Source of the DNA: Trichopria drosophilae | Lineage: Eukaryota > Arthropoda > Insecta > Hymenoptera > Diapriidae | Direction of reading: 5' to 3' | NCBI GenBank assembly: GCA_030407085.1 | Contig: CM059587.1 | Span: forward strand, 82,039,001-82,103,000 | DNA: 64,000 bases | Shown: piece by piece, positions 1-12,800 of the stretch | How the letters are laid out: every line of letters starts with the position of its first letter | How positions within the stretch are numbered: position 1 is the first letter of the stretch | Notes under the pieces: generated by a model | The model's input: only the letters and a program-made list of their open reading frames with translations | Databases searched by the model: none | Told to the model about the DNA's origin: nothing | Translations under genes and position numbers: made by a program

Positions 1-88
1 GGAAAAGAAATGCAAAGCGTGGCCGAACCGAGGACAAAGTAGAATAATACGAAATACAGAGAATAGAGTAGAACAACATCCAGGGTCC

Positions 89-592
89 GCCAAAAGTCCC
101 GGAACTTGAAGGTTTTTTCAAGGTCAAGTTTGTTTTTTTAAATGGAAATCCCTATTTTTTCTCACGGATTCGGAAAGAGCACATTTTACATCCGAATATG
201 ATATGGTCGATTTTTCCGGCAAGGTCATTTCAAGGTCAAACTTAAAACTCCCGGAACTGAGAATTAACTCAGCGGAAGTGCATTTTTGAGGAAAATATTT
301 CAGACAAAAGTTGAAGGATTTTTCTCTGGCTATTTAAATACCATTGAATTTGACCTTGAAGGTTATTTCGAGGTCAAGTTTATTTTTTTTAAATGAAAAC
401 CCCTACTTTTTTCGTGGATTCGGAAAAAACACAAAATTTTACGTCCGAATATGATATGACCGATATCACATTCGAGGTCATTTCAAGGTAAAACCTAAAA
501 GTTCCCGTAACGGCGAACTAACTCAGCGAGAGGGTATTTTCGTGGAAAATTTTCAATACAAACTTTTAAGGATTTTTCCCTGGCTATTTAAT
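89..592 (+). repeat. Left arm: two tandem ~245-bp units
   Basis: Two direct copies (about 105-347 and 350-592) share the order AAGGTT..AAGGTCAAGTTT, aaatGGAAAnCCCTA, GGATTCGGAAA, TCCGAATATGATATG, TCATTTCAAGGT, ACTCAGCG and GGATTTTTCnCTGGCTATTTAA. Reverse-complement copies occur at 2690-3110, so the pair forms an inverted subterminal array of the surrounding transposon. Confidence 0.7.
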
Positions 593-1937
593 AGTAGCAG
601 TGTATGTTCTATTTTCGATGAGACTGTTCATAATTTATGCTCAGACAGGTATCCGTTTACTGTTTGGCAAAATGCTAAACGTGTATAGAAAATGAATACT
701 ATGTCACAATCTAAGAAATCGGAGGATAGCAAAAAATTTTAATTGAATACTTAAACGAAATTGTTTTTATTTAATCGCATTGAAGTCATCAGATTTGATA
801 TTGATTAGAAATATTAAATATTATTGAAATATACCCGAATTGATGAAAAATGAACATTATGAAATTTAATTTCTTTGACCGTTCATAGTTTAATAATTAA
901 ATAAATTCAAAATTAATATTCGGTAATCCGGTATATTTACATTTTATTTTATTTACTTCTAATAGACCGGATTAACGAATATAAATTTTAATTTATGTAA
1001 TTATTAAAAAATGAACATTCTTGATCAAATTCAATGGGTCGATTCTGTCGGCCCCATCTGTCAAAATGTGATATTCCCTATCTTTATTTGTCGATCAGGG
1101 TATTAAATGGAATAAATAAATATATATGTATAGACATTTAATATGTCTTTCTTTTTAACAAATTTACAATTCGATATCACTTTCTACTTCGGGAAGAATG
1201 GCTTTGTTCATACATTTATCACAACACTTACAAAGAGAACAACATTTCAAATTTGACGAACGACAAGTGCACGTAAATCGAACAGCCGTGCAGTATATAC
1301 GGCCGCGCGTTTAGCTTCATTGTAGCTTCTAATATGAGAGTTGTAAAAATAAAACAAATATATTATTAAAGTTGATGAATTTCCGCATATTTTCGTTTTT
1401 TATTCATTAAATTTGGATGAATAGTTTCCGAGAAAAAAGTCCACGAATATAGGCATTTTTCAACTTTTGGCATTTTTAATCTCAAAAACTATAAACTTTA
1501 GAAAAAAGTTTATTTGACAAAATATGTTTGTTTTGACATGATTTATCTATCTGAATTTTTGTAGATTTTTTTGCACTATTTTTTTTATATACGTAATTGT
1601 TTATAACTATTGAAGGGCCCGTTAAAACATGACAGTCACCCAATGATTTATTGTTCAGAATAATCATAAGAATCGATTAAAACGGTTTTTGAACAGACGC
1701 TAGTCTATCGGTCGGTAATTTCGTTTTCTAAGCGACTTTTCGGGGGTAAACCGCTCGTGATATTGTCATGCTTTAGGCATCGCAATTTACTGTTTTTCAT
1801 AAAGAAGTGTCATACTTATTTCGTTTCGGCAGTCCATCGAGGTGACTTTATTGGTTTGAATTTGATAAAAAAAAATTTAATTTATTCCTCATTTGTGAGT
1901 CATCATGGCATAGCTTTCAGAAAGAGAGCGGGTAAGT

Positions 1938-2480
1938 ATGAGAGGATGGGGTGACCGACGAAGATCGTATTATCAAGTGAAGACACTCTTCAATGATACT
2001 TTTCGTAATCATGGCAATGTTATTTCAAAATCAACGGTTGAACGTACAATTAGGCGTTTCGAGGATACAGGAACAAATAAAAATCGAGAAAAATCTGGAA
2101 GACCGAAAAGTGAAACCATAGAAGAGAAGGCATTGGAAGTTGCACAAGCTTTCGTGGAGAATCCAAGACTCTCTGTGAGTCTAGCATCGCAGGAACTTGA
2201 AATTAACGAAACTTCTGTTCGCAGGAATCTACAATTTATCAAGTTTCATCCTTATAAAATTCACCTTATTCAAGAAATAAATGATGATGAATACGATCGC
2301 CGTAATGAATTTTGTGACATGATGACACGGATAGACCAGCAGACTGATTTCTTGTTCCTTAACGTTTTTTCATATGAAGCAACCTTCACAGTCAACAGCG
2401 AAGTGAACCGTCAAAATTGTCGTTTATGGACCGATGAGAACCCTGATTGTATTTATAAACATATCGGATGTGGAAACTAA
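1938..2480 (+). pseudogene. Mariner/Tc1-like transposase fragment, first catalytic Asp lost
   Basis: The 180-codon frame resembles insect Tc3/mariner-type transposases. The N-terminal part is a helix-turn-helix region (residues ~10-105, with SKSTVERTIRRFEDTG and a GRPK linker). It is followed by the start of the catalytic domain, where the family usually has FSDEATF and NR.NCR.W..ENP. Here the sequence reads FSYEATF then NRQNCRLW and DENP, so the first catalytic Asp is Tyr. The frame stops before the second and third acidic residues of the DDE/D triad would occur. It also lacks the usual N-terminal ~30 residues. It is therefore a dead fragment, lying between the inverted arms described above. 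The family call rests on motif recognition only. Confidence 0.75.
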
Positions 2481-2689
2481 AAGTTTTATATTTTCTACCC
2501 GGAACAATGATATTGCATTGCACTCTGAAAACTCTTTTAACCGATTAGCAGTTTCCTGTTACTTCTATTAATGATTTACATGAACATTTATGCGTAATTT
2601 GATTGTTGAATTTCAAAATGTCCGGGTCGCATTCCGCAATCAATTTAAATCGATGTTGGCCATCCCAAGTATCTTTCAGAAAGTCCATG

Positions 2690-3110
2690 AGAAAAAACAG
2701 GGCTTTCCATTAAAAAAAAATAAACTTGACCTCGAAATAACCTTCAAAGTCAAATTCAATGGTACCATTAAATAGCCAGAGAAAAATCCTTGAACGTTTG
2801 TCTGAAACATTTTCCCCGAAAATGCACTTCCGCTGAGTTAATTAGCAGTGCCAGGAGTTTTAAGTTTGACCTTGAAATGATCTTGCCGGAAAAATCGATC
2901 ATATCATATTCGGACGTAAAATGTTGTGCTCTTTCCAAATCCGTGAGAAAAAATAGGGATTTCCATTAAAAAAAAAACTTGACCTTGAAAAAACCTTCAA
3001 AGTCTTATTCAAGGGCAAATTCAATATCGCCATTAGATAGCCAGGGAAAAATCCTTAAACTCTCTTTTGTCTGAAACATTTTACCAAAAAATGCACTCCT
3101 TCTGAGATAT
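2690..3110 (-). repeat. Right arm: inverted copies of the ~245-bp units
   Basis: The segment reads TAAATAGCCAGAGAAAAATCC, GCACTTCCGCTGAGTTAA, TTTGACCTTGAAATGATC, CATATCATATTCGGACGTAA and AATAGGGATTTCCATT. This is the reverse complement of the left-arm units. A second partial unit follows from about 2975. The outer tip seen on the left (CAGGGTCC..) is missing. Confidence 0.65.
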
Positions 3111-3125
3111 TCGCCGTCCCGTGAG

Positions 3126-3890
3126 ATGTTCGCTTAATAACAGCTTTCAGTTACATTACAAAATTTTATCGATATTTGAGGGCCCAATCATATTTAGGTC
3201 CAAGTGGCTTCGATAGAAATGTTAGAATAATATAGTGTTTCTTATATGTATGAAAATTAAAAATGATTTACTAGGAACCATGACGTACGAACGTACGTAC
3301 GTTCAAGATCACGGACACAAATTTTTGTTATTGTTGATTTGGGCTTCTTATGGTCTGAAGCGTCGGCATTTGATGAAAAACTATAGGATAATTTTTATGC
3401 CCGAGGTGACCAAATTCAATACTTCGTCCACACCTAAGGACTGAGTCAAAGTAAATGGAAAAAATGAAAAAGTATGAAAACGTCAATTATAAAGGGAGCT
3501 AATTACAACCAAATATAATCCATGTACACACGAGGTATCACAGAACAGACAAAGAAGATTTTTTAACTGAAAGACCTGGCGGGAACCGAACCTCCACTCT
3601 TTTTTTGAAGTGCTCATAGATGCATACTCGCTAGAAAGTTTATAAACTAAAGACAGCACGCTTTCCGTCCATGCTCCCGAGACATCGAGTCCACATATGA
3701 TGACTTTTTTCCGTGTACCGTTTGATTACTACTAAGAATGTATCTTACTTTCCGTTGCATAACGACAAAATACACGCACTGAGCATTTTGTTTGTTTTTA
3801 TAATTTACAAATGATAATTAAAAACAGATTTCAATTTATTTAATTTGTTTTGAATTAGTAATATAATAAATACTTTTCTATAGAATCAAG
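3126..3890. other. Unassigned DNA upstream of the secreted-protein gene
   Basis: This AT-rich stretch must contain the promoter and 5' UTR of the gene starting at 3891, but I can place no TATA box or initiator with confidence. A short tRNA-B-box-like string, GGAACCGAACC (3586-3596, reverse sense), is present without a matching A box or cloverleaf. Nothing else is identifiable. Confidence 0.4.
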
Positions 3891-6800
3891 ATGCGGCTTC
3901 AAGTTACCATCCTTGCCCTACTGAGTTTTAGAGCATCCCTCGAATACGTGCAGGGTTAGTAGACTTTTTTTTCAAAGATACAAATAAATCTTTTCAGATA
4001 ATGTATTTCAAGTTTAAAGAGAAAGCAAGTATTGGCACAATACAATGCACGGGAAAATGTTGATATTGTGTTAATAAAAATAACTTTTTTACCTAATAAG
4101 TGCTTGGAAGAAAAGGAAATGTTAGGATTTTATAAGTTTTTAAACGTGCAGCTTTTAAGAATTAAAATGAAGAACCAAGAATATTAATATATAATACAGA
4201 ATTTTTAACTTACAAATTATTTCTCTTTGAAATCATCTAGAACAACTGAGTAACAGAACTATTTTGTATGGGTGCACGGGTCGACATTTCTAGGAAATAT
4301 ACCATAGGTATATTTCGTAGTACATATTCGTTAGTAATACACGTAGACTTTTTCCAAGAGACCCGCCAGAAAATACGAGAGATATCTTGTAAAGGTGCAA
4401 GGATCTCAAGTAAACAAACAATGTAGTGGTGTATAAAAATATTATGAACCGACTATATGCTATAATCACTCGAAATTTCTTATAAAAATAATATGAAGCC
4501 ACAGTAATCTCTTGCGGTAAACCCTATCGACCCCGGGTCGACCGAAAATTTGGCGACTTGTGCAGGGAGTTGACCCAGAATTGACCGATTTTAGGTCGAT
4601 TTTAAGTCGAATTTTACTAAATCAACCTAATCAAAATACATTAATCGGTCTACTTCGACCGTAGTCGGAATTCGGTCTATTGCCGGTCAATTTTAGGTCC
4701 ATTTATTGCACAAGTCGACTGATTTACGGTCGATTTTCGATCAATTTTCGGTCGACCCGGGCCGACAGGGAAGCGTGGCATCTTTCCCGATGAAGGTGAC
4801 CCATTGTATAAACTCTCGATAGTTTTCTTGTGCTTTTACATTTGACAACAGATTGCTGATGAAAACATGATCCATCAGCTATAATAACATAGGTAACAGT
4901 CCCAGCCTAACCTCAAACAGCAATTTATATGACTGTAAGGACTTCTCTATATCAGTGAGATGTCATATTTGTCTCTAGCCTCATTGTCAGATTTCTTTCA
5001 GTGTTGTAATCCTTAAAAATAATGTGAGTACCAAAGTTCGTAAGAAGATAATAACGAATGTCGAGTGTACAAACAGAAATAAAGAAAAAATTCGTTTAGA
5101 AAATAATTCGTTAATAATTGCATGTATTAATGTTTGTATAAATTAATATTTATTTAACTTGAATAATGAGCATACGGAACACGACATGACATGTAACTAA
5201 TATGGAACATTATATTCACCATCTCGCCTAATCTACATTTCCAAATTCCAGGACAAAATTTGACTCGATATGAATGTGCCGGACTTTGCAATGCCTTTGC
5301 AGCAGATCTCGAAGTAGATGTATCTAAAGCCTCTTTGCCGGTAATTGAGTTATGTTGGATAACTCCTATGTGGTATACCCATATAGAGTATAACATACCC
5401 TTCAACTTTACAGTAGTCCCCTCAATATTTGCGTTCCAAATATTTGCTACCCCCTAATATTTGCCATTAGGTCCGTCCCAATATTTGCCTTATTCCTCGA
5501 TTGCTGTTCTCCACCACTTATCACGGAGCGGTAATTCTGTGGCGACATCACGCATTCGCGATGTAGGAAAGGTTAATCCATGGTTAAACTGATTTCTTCT
5601 GGTCGACGCATGCGCGTTCTATAACGGTATGTCGGCGCAGTAGGGGAAAAATTTCTTCCCCTCACTAGGCAAATATTGGGAGGGTTAGAAAAGAACAGAC
5701 AAGACTGACGAGGCAAATATTGGGGGGGGGGGGGGTCATTGTACCACTAAATGATAAAATGTGCTATTATTTAAAAGTAATTTTTGAAAATTATTCAAAC
5801 TTGACATAGGCTGCAATGAATACTACTAGTCCAGATGGATTGATTCAATATCAGATAAATTTGGGGATACGTGACGATAAAAAGAAGAACTTAACGGAAT
5901 ATCCTCAGCCTCAAGAAAACGATACTAACGGTACAGAAAATTTATAACTATACTATCATATTATACTTGGAGTAAACAAAGGCAGGTGATCCAGATTAAC
6001 TTTTTCATTATCTGCGTTTCTGGTGTAATTTTTAGTATATTTTAAGTATTAATATCTGAAATAAACTATAGTAATATGTCTAGCGACTAATATACATTAA
6101 TCAGCATTATGTTACTAGGTAAAACTTTTAGCAAATTAATTTCAATTAAATTTTTTTGTAAATAAATAATAGGATTATGATAAAAATTGGAGATTTATAA
6201 AAGTTGTTTTTGTATAAATTCAATTCTCTGCGTTTTTTGTCAGACTCGAATTTTTCAAGATAAATGCAAAGAACGGCAAACAAGTTTAGCGTTTTTTTTT
6301 TCAAGATGGCGGCTAAGGTTTTGCCGAGCGCCAATTGCTGCTGTTAAAATCATTTTCAGGAGGAAAATATACACCAAAAACTTATAGCCATTTCTTTGAT
6401 TTCGAACAGGTGCATCATCCGAGCAACAAGTGGTCAACGATCTGTCAAGTACCGAGTTCTACCCTGATTCTAATTTTCATACGTCAGAGCATCAGCTACC
6501 TCGTGTAAGACGTGATGCCGTGTTGGAAGGTTAGACATATTGTTTTCTTATCTTTCAAAATGTAAATCAGATACCAACAAACGTGATTGTACGTGACATT
6601 GTAAATGAAATTTGAAACGTTTTTAAATTTAATATATTTAATTAATAGGAAAAATATAACTTTGATATTATTATTAATATGTTTGTACTTCAGGTACAAC
6701 ATTCTCCAAGGATGAATGTTCGAAAAAATGTGGCCAATACAATGTCCTCATAAAATTACATCACAACTTTACTCAGCAGCGGAATATTCCAGTTTTCTGG

Positions 6801-9800
6801 GTAAATAAATTGCTATTATTGGCTAATTAGTGTAGCACTATATATAACAAAATGTGGTCCACAGGGTATCAACATAAAGTCCGAGTGTATTATAGTTGAA
6901 TTTGATACACAAAACGGAACTTCAAAACATAAAATGTTTGCACGCATACAAGCAACTGAAAAAAGTAAGTTTTGAATTTCATCTTAGGATTTACTTACAT
7001 AAAAAAACTTAAACGCAAGACTCATGAAGATATATTAATTAAAACTTTAATTTTACTTATAAAGCTCCTGAACATTCTACAACAAAAGAGGAAAAGGTTG
7101 ACGAAGTGAGTAGAATGGCGATTTAACGGCGTTCGCTTATTTTATACTATTGGACCTGTTTACATTTGCAATAATATTGTTTTGTATTTAATTTACTTCA
7201 AATATTATTTTTAGATGATCGCCAAAATAAACGAAAACCGGTGCAAATTCAATGAGTCATATAAACATGTAAATGCAAATATGTCACGTATGATTGCAGA
7301 GAGTGAATTTTCATGCGACTTATATATTCGTAACATAAATAATAATTATGATGAAATATCCAAAATAAAACAAGAAATTGAAAATTTACAACAGGAATTG
7401 AAGAACAAATCTAAAACAAATAAACATTTTGATTCATTAATGAGAGAATACCAAGAATTTATGAATGTCTTCAATAAGAATGGTTCAACACTCATCGGTA
7501 ATATGACAGAATATAAAGAGAAAAGAATCATCTATATTGTAGAACATTTAAACGAAATAACAATTAACAGTAATAGCCCTACTTGTAAAACCAAGTTCAA
7601 TTTTGGGGATACTGTAAATCAATTTAACAGCGAAAACTTTACAGAGTTTTCTGTATTAGTCGAAAGAATTATTTCACTCAATTTACATACGGTCTCACAA
7701 ATAGCGAAATTAGATACGTCGAAGAAATTATTAGATGACAATTATAATCGTGCTATGCATTACATTAAAATGTAAGTAGATTTAACTTGTATATCGTATT
7801 ATCTTCTTTATAACTTGAAACATGCAGTTTGTAATATATTAGGAAAAATAATCTTTGTTGATGATTGTTACCAATGCTGTATGGTCTTAAAATTCTTCGG
7901 TTTTATTATTACTTTATGGATATTAATATAATTTTGTAATAATATTAAAACGACATAAATTCTTAGAAAATCTGATCTAAGCATTGCTTGCATTCTTTAA
8001 TGAGCGGTTCTGAATCCTCGGTTCTTTTTTGAAATCTACGCATACTTGAACCTTGTCCTTCCTATCTTTCCAAATCATCCACGGGATGTACCGTTCGATT
8101 CATTCTTCTAACCGGATTTTTACGAACGATTTCGTCCTCTGTTGTCTCTATAATCTCGTCTGGATATGGATCTTGCTATGGATCATTCACCATTTCATGA
8201 ACGTCTTCATAGAACGGTTTGAGGTCCTTCACATGCCATGATCCGATTGATGTACCAGCTAAATTATAGCTTTCTTTTGTGCATGGTGGAAATACTTCGG
8301 CATTAACGTATTAGCTGATGGCAGGCCCTTGTTCTTGTTTAGAATCTTGTCACCAATCCAAGACAGTACATTACAATGATGTTTATCATAATAACGGACT
8401 TGCCGATCGCCTGCTCTTCTACCGATTTCTGCTTGGAATCATGTAGCTCTTGCTTCTTGCATCCGTTGCTCTGCGAAGTCGTATGATCTCAATCCATCGC
8501 GTAAACAGATCTTCAATTACTAATACAAATTCGTATCCCTACTCATTGGGAACTATTCCATGCAATCGGATGTTATCATCGACCATGGTTCACTTGGAAT
8601 ACGACAACCCATAAAACCTGCCAGGTGTGCTCGATCAACTTTATACTACTGGAAGCTTAGAACATCTTTACCCATTGCTCTGTATGACGATACATCCCGG
8701 ACCATTAATATTCCCCAGCAGCCCTAGCGTACGTCATTGGCCTTCCTGATGTCTTGCATGCGGTATGGCATTTATTATTTTCTTCAAATGCTGTCTTCCG
8801 TATCCATCGAAAGAACCAACGCTTGTCTATAATTCCGTCTATTCCCAGAATTTGTGTACGGAAATGTCCTGAAAAATTACCGTGCTGTCCCATAAACGCA
8901 GTGCATGTTGTTGGCAAAGTAAAATTTACATTGCTACGCTGAATTTTTCCAAAGTAACATGTAACATTTCGGATCAAGAGCACAGTAAAAATTCCTGTGC
9001 CACAATACAGCAAAAATTCCTGTGCCACAATACAGTAGAATTTCCTGGGTCATAGCATAGTAAAAATTTTTGGCTCACAGTTCATTCCAAAATGGAAACA
9101 AATCGAATGCAAACAGAAAAAACGTGAAAATTTTGCACACGATCTCGTTTATTGGGAATAGATAAAACAAATTGTAAGCCTACAAGTAATATCAATAGTT
9201 CTTAAAATCGTAAAAGCCTTATCGACATTTACTTTCAGCTGACAAGATATATCAATGTTTCTTGTACATTATTTGTATGCACGAAAAAAAAATTCTATTT
9301 TACTTTCAACTTGAAAAAGTAATATTTATATTTTATTAAAATTTAAAGCAATAGGAAAAGGACTATTAATAACCGATTCACATATTCCTATCACCCTGTA
9401 TAAATTGGCCAAACTTGTTCAAAAGAAATTATGTACTGCAACGAGAACAAAAACAGTTAATCACCAAACTACTCGGTTCGGACCAGTTCAGACCCGTACG
9501 TCGGACTACTCGGCCGCCACATTGGTGCTCTTTGTTTTCACCGCAGTTAGACTCGGTAGCATTCGGATATGTTCGGAAAATTTCGCTTCCACTTCGAGAA
9601 GTGGCATAGTAAAAATAATGAAGCAACATATTATAAATTCTTAAAATATTGAGGATTATTTGACTTGCACTAACTTAGAAACTCGATGTCCTGTAAATTT
9701 TACTAAGCTACACTGAACATTTCGACTAGCTCGTACTTAAAAATATCTAGCCGTTATTGCAAATATTCCTGTCCAGAAATGCAATATTTCTTGTCTGTTG

Positions 9801-12800
9801 ATATAAATATTTCCGAAAAATCAAGTTGCACCGGTTTTCAGGTGACCAGCACGGTAATTTTTCAGGAAATTTCTTCTCCGTGTAGTGGATTCACACGATA
9901 ATAATGATTCTTCTTCGATGAAAGCTAAACAAGAGCCTCGTAGATTCGGGGTAGATCATCTACTCAGATGTATGAGTATTTGACTAGGCTGAAACAGAAA
10001 TTAAAATATCACTGAATTCAAATAAATGGATGCACCAGTTTCTTATAAGACATGACAACTTGAAACAATAGAAATACGACTTTTAAATTAAAGTCCACAT
10101 ACGTGTTCAAGTGGTACATCTGACACCTCAAATGACACCCTGCAGAGCCCACAGCTATGAATATATCCTTACAAATATTTATTTATTTACAATCATAAGT
10201 AGATTTTTCACGAAATAAAATTAAGTTCACGATTAACATTTAATAAAGTGAAGTAATATTAATAATAACAATAAGTCCAACTAAAAATAAGTAATAAGTG
10301 GCTGTGAAAATATGTGAATGATGAAGAAAAGAGTTAGTATAAGAAAGATAAAGTCGGATGAGTAATGTTGTAATGTAATTTATGATAGGATTTGTAGGTA
10401 GGATCTCTCATATTTGATATTTTCGAAAGAATGAAAGTGTTCGTGAAGAAGGAACTTGAACCTTGTGACGTTTTCGGCATTTTGTATTTCGGCATGGAGT
10501 GTATTTCAGAGTCTGGATGCCTTAATTAAAAAAGAATTTTGGAATTTGGCCATTCTTGCATAAGGTACTATTAACGATTCTGACGTGACTCTGGTTGATC
10601 TTAGCTGAGATTCAAGGCTGAGATGGAATAAAGCAAATAGATAAGCAGGCTTCTTGTTCGAAAAAACGGTGTAGATTAATGAGCCCATGAAGTAGAGATA
10701 TCGATATTCAAGGGGAAGCCATCCCATCATGCGACTATATGGTGAGATGCTGACATCGCGTCTCAGGTTAAAGATGAATCTGATGCACGAGTTAAGAAGT
10801 CTTTGCAACTTATCTCTCTTAGTCTTGGAAATATCGCAGTAGGCAACACAGCAGTAGTCTAAGTGCGGTAAGGGCAGTCACCAGTTTCTTCCTTAATTCG
10901 AAAGACATTAAGCTCTTGTTGTACCTTAATCTATACAATGAATAGTTTATACTACGAGAGACGTCGTTTACGAGCCCATTCCTCGTCAAAGTTTGATCTA
11001 TTCTTAAACGAATATTACGCACCTCTTTGACAAAGTGTATCACAGTGCCCTCGATTTCTAAATTAGGGGTATTTAAATCCCTAGTTTTTGAAATGGACTT
11101 TGGTGACCCCAGTATGATGGCTTTTGTTTTAGATGGGTTTATAGTTAGACCTAGTTCTTTGACGTATTTCGAAATTGCCCGTATGTCGTGGTTCACTTTT
11201 TCAATTGAAGCTACTAATTCCGAAGGATCGAAATGGATCATGATTTGTAGATCGTCGGCATAAAGTAAATGCGTGGTGAAAGTTAAAATGCGTGAGACAT
11301 CATTGATAAGGATTGAGAAAAAGTAAAGGTCCCAAAATTGAACCTTGAGGGACACCGGCAAAAAGTTTTATCCAGCTTGAGACTGTAAATGCTATGCGTA
11401 ACTTTTATCCAAATTGTAAAGAATTTACGGCAGGAAGAAATCATCAATGAAACAATCGATGAATGCGAAAATGAAATAGCATGCGGTGCTAAAATATAGT
11501 GTCAAATTTCGTAAAAAAACGTTGTACCTTTGGCGTTAAATGGTTATTGCTCAGGAAGATATCGGTTTTATAAGTACGATTGTAGATCCTACTAATGATT
11601 ATTTTTTGTTCATTACAGAGTAAGAGCTCGGAGAGAATCTGTTAAGAAAACACTGGTCGGTGATGCGAATAAAATAAATCATGTATGGGATAACATTAAT
11701 AACCAACCAAATGTAAACCTATCAAATGAAAGATTCGTAAAAAGAAGAATAAGAGTCTTAAAGGTTTGTAAATACTCTTTTCCCATATAATACTACGTCA
11801 TTTTTGGTGTTCAAAATGCTGAATGAAAAGTATTCCGAAAGTCTACAAATCAAAAAATAAAATACGTACAAAATTTCGATATACAAATTATGCAGTAGTG
11901 GTGCGTTAATAATCATCTGTTGTCCTAATTTATCATTGGAGTTCATTAAATCAAATGATTGTGTTTAACACTATGTGTTATCTAGGAATCATCAAGCAAA
12001 ATACTTTTATTTTACTTTCTGTATCCATTTGCAAACAAGTATTTCCAGTGATAAATTAATAATCGGACAATCCGTACCCCATAAACACCGTATAATTGAA
12101 TTTTCGGTTTATTAATTGTCGGAATTTTACACTTTCGTACATTTAATTTTCGAATTTTTGATTAAGGCACTTTCAAAATATTTTTCATTAGAAATTTTGG
12201 CCACCGGTCGAGTTTCAAAAATGATATTGTGCAAGGGATTCATTTCAGTAATTTAATTTAAAATGTTGCAGAAGTTAAATGCAGAAGAAAATGTCATAAT
12301 ATGCTATTTTGCTATAGCGGGATCAAACTTGCACATTCTCTCCCTAGAGAACAAAATAAATTGGGGGTAATTAAATTAAGGAAAATAACGTAACATATGT
12401 ATTAGGGAAGATGTTTTTCCCTTAAAACGTATGTTACGTTATTGCTACGTTTATATTTCCTTGTAAATAATATTTTTGATACACGTGAATGAACTGGTTT
12501 CAATCTTTATTAAACATTACAATAATCACTTAATAATTTTCCAAAATAACTTTAGCGTCATATGGAGAATATTATTGACCTTGACGGAAAAACCACACAA
12601 TCGTTCCAGGAATATTTTTGCTTGTTAACGGCACAAGAAATGAAGAACTATGATCAATATTTCAAAAGTGTACGATAAATTTAATTTCTCTTGTGTATTA
12701 GGTATTATGCGATATTTCAAACTCATCCAATTTCGACTACATAATTTCATGCGTTTAGTCCATAGTTCATAACTTTGCATATTTAGGATACTGAACAATA

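Larger units (their letters stand above)
75..3125. mobile_element. Large decayed Tc1/mariner-like element with long inverted arms
   Basis: A transposase-like reading frame (1938-2480) is flanked by two related arms in opposite orientation, about 77-592 and 2690-3110. Each arm holds two tandem units of roughly 245 bp. Shared landmarks are AAGGTCAAGTTT, a run of T/A, GGAAATCCCTATTTTTT, TCCGAATATGATATG, ACTCAGCGGAAGTGCATTT and TTTCTCTGGCTATTTAA, which appear reverse-complemented on the right. The left tip reads CAGGGTCCGCCAAAAGTCCC. A matching right tip is not present, so the element is truncated or broken near 3110. A short relative lies at 28585-29041. The interior from 593 to 1937 and from 2481 to 2690 is AT-rich, with no other coding signal. 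The limits are approximate. Confidence 0.6.

Noticed and set aside
3580..3690. Possible tRNA on the minus strand (GGTTCGGTTCC-like string)
   Set aside because: No A box at the right distance and no cloverleaf could be drawn.
9405..9644. Overlapping 64-79-codon frames
   Set aside because: They lie wholly within the decayed foldback element at 8857-9884.
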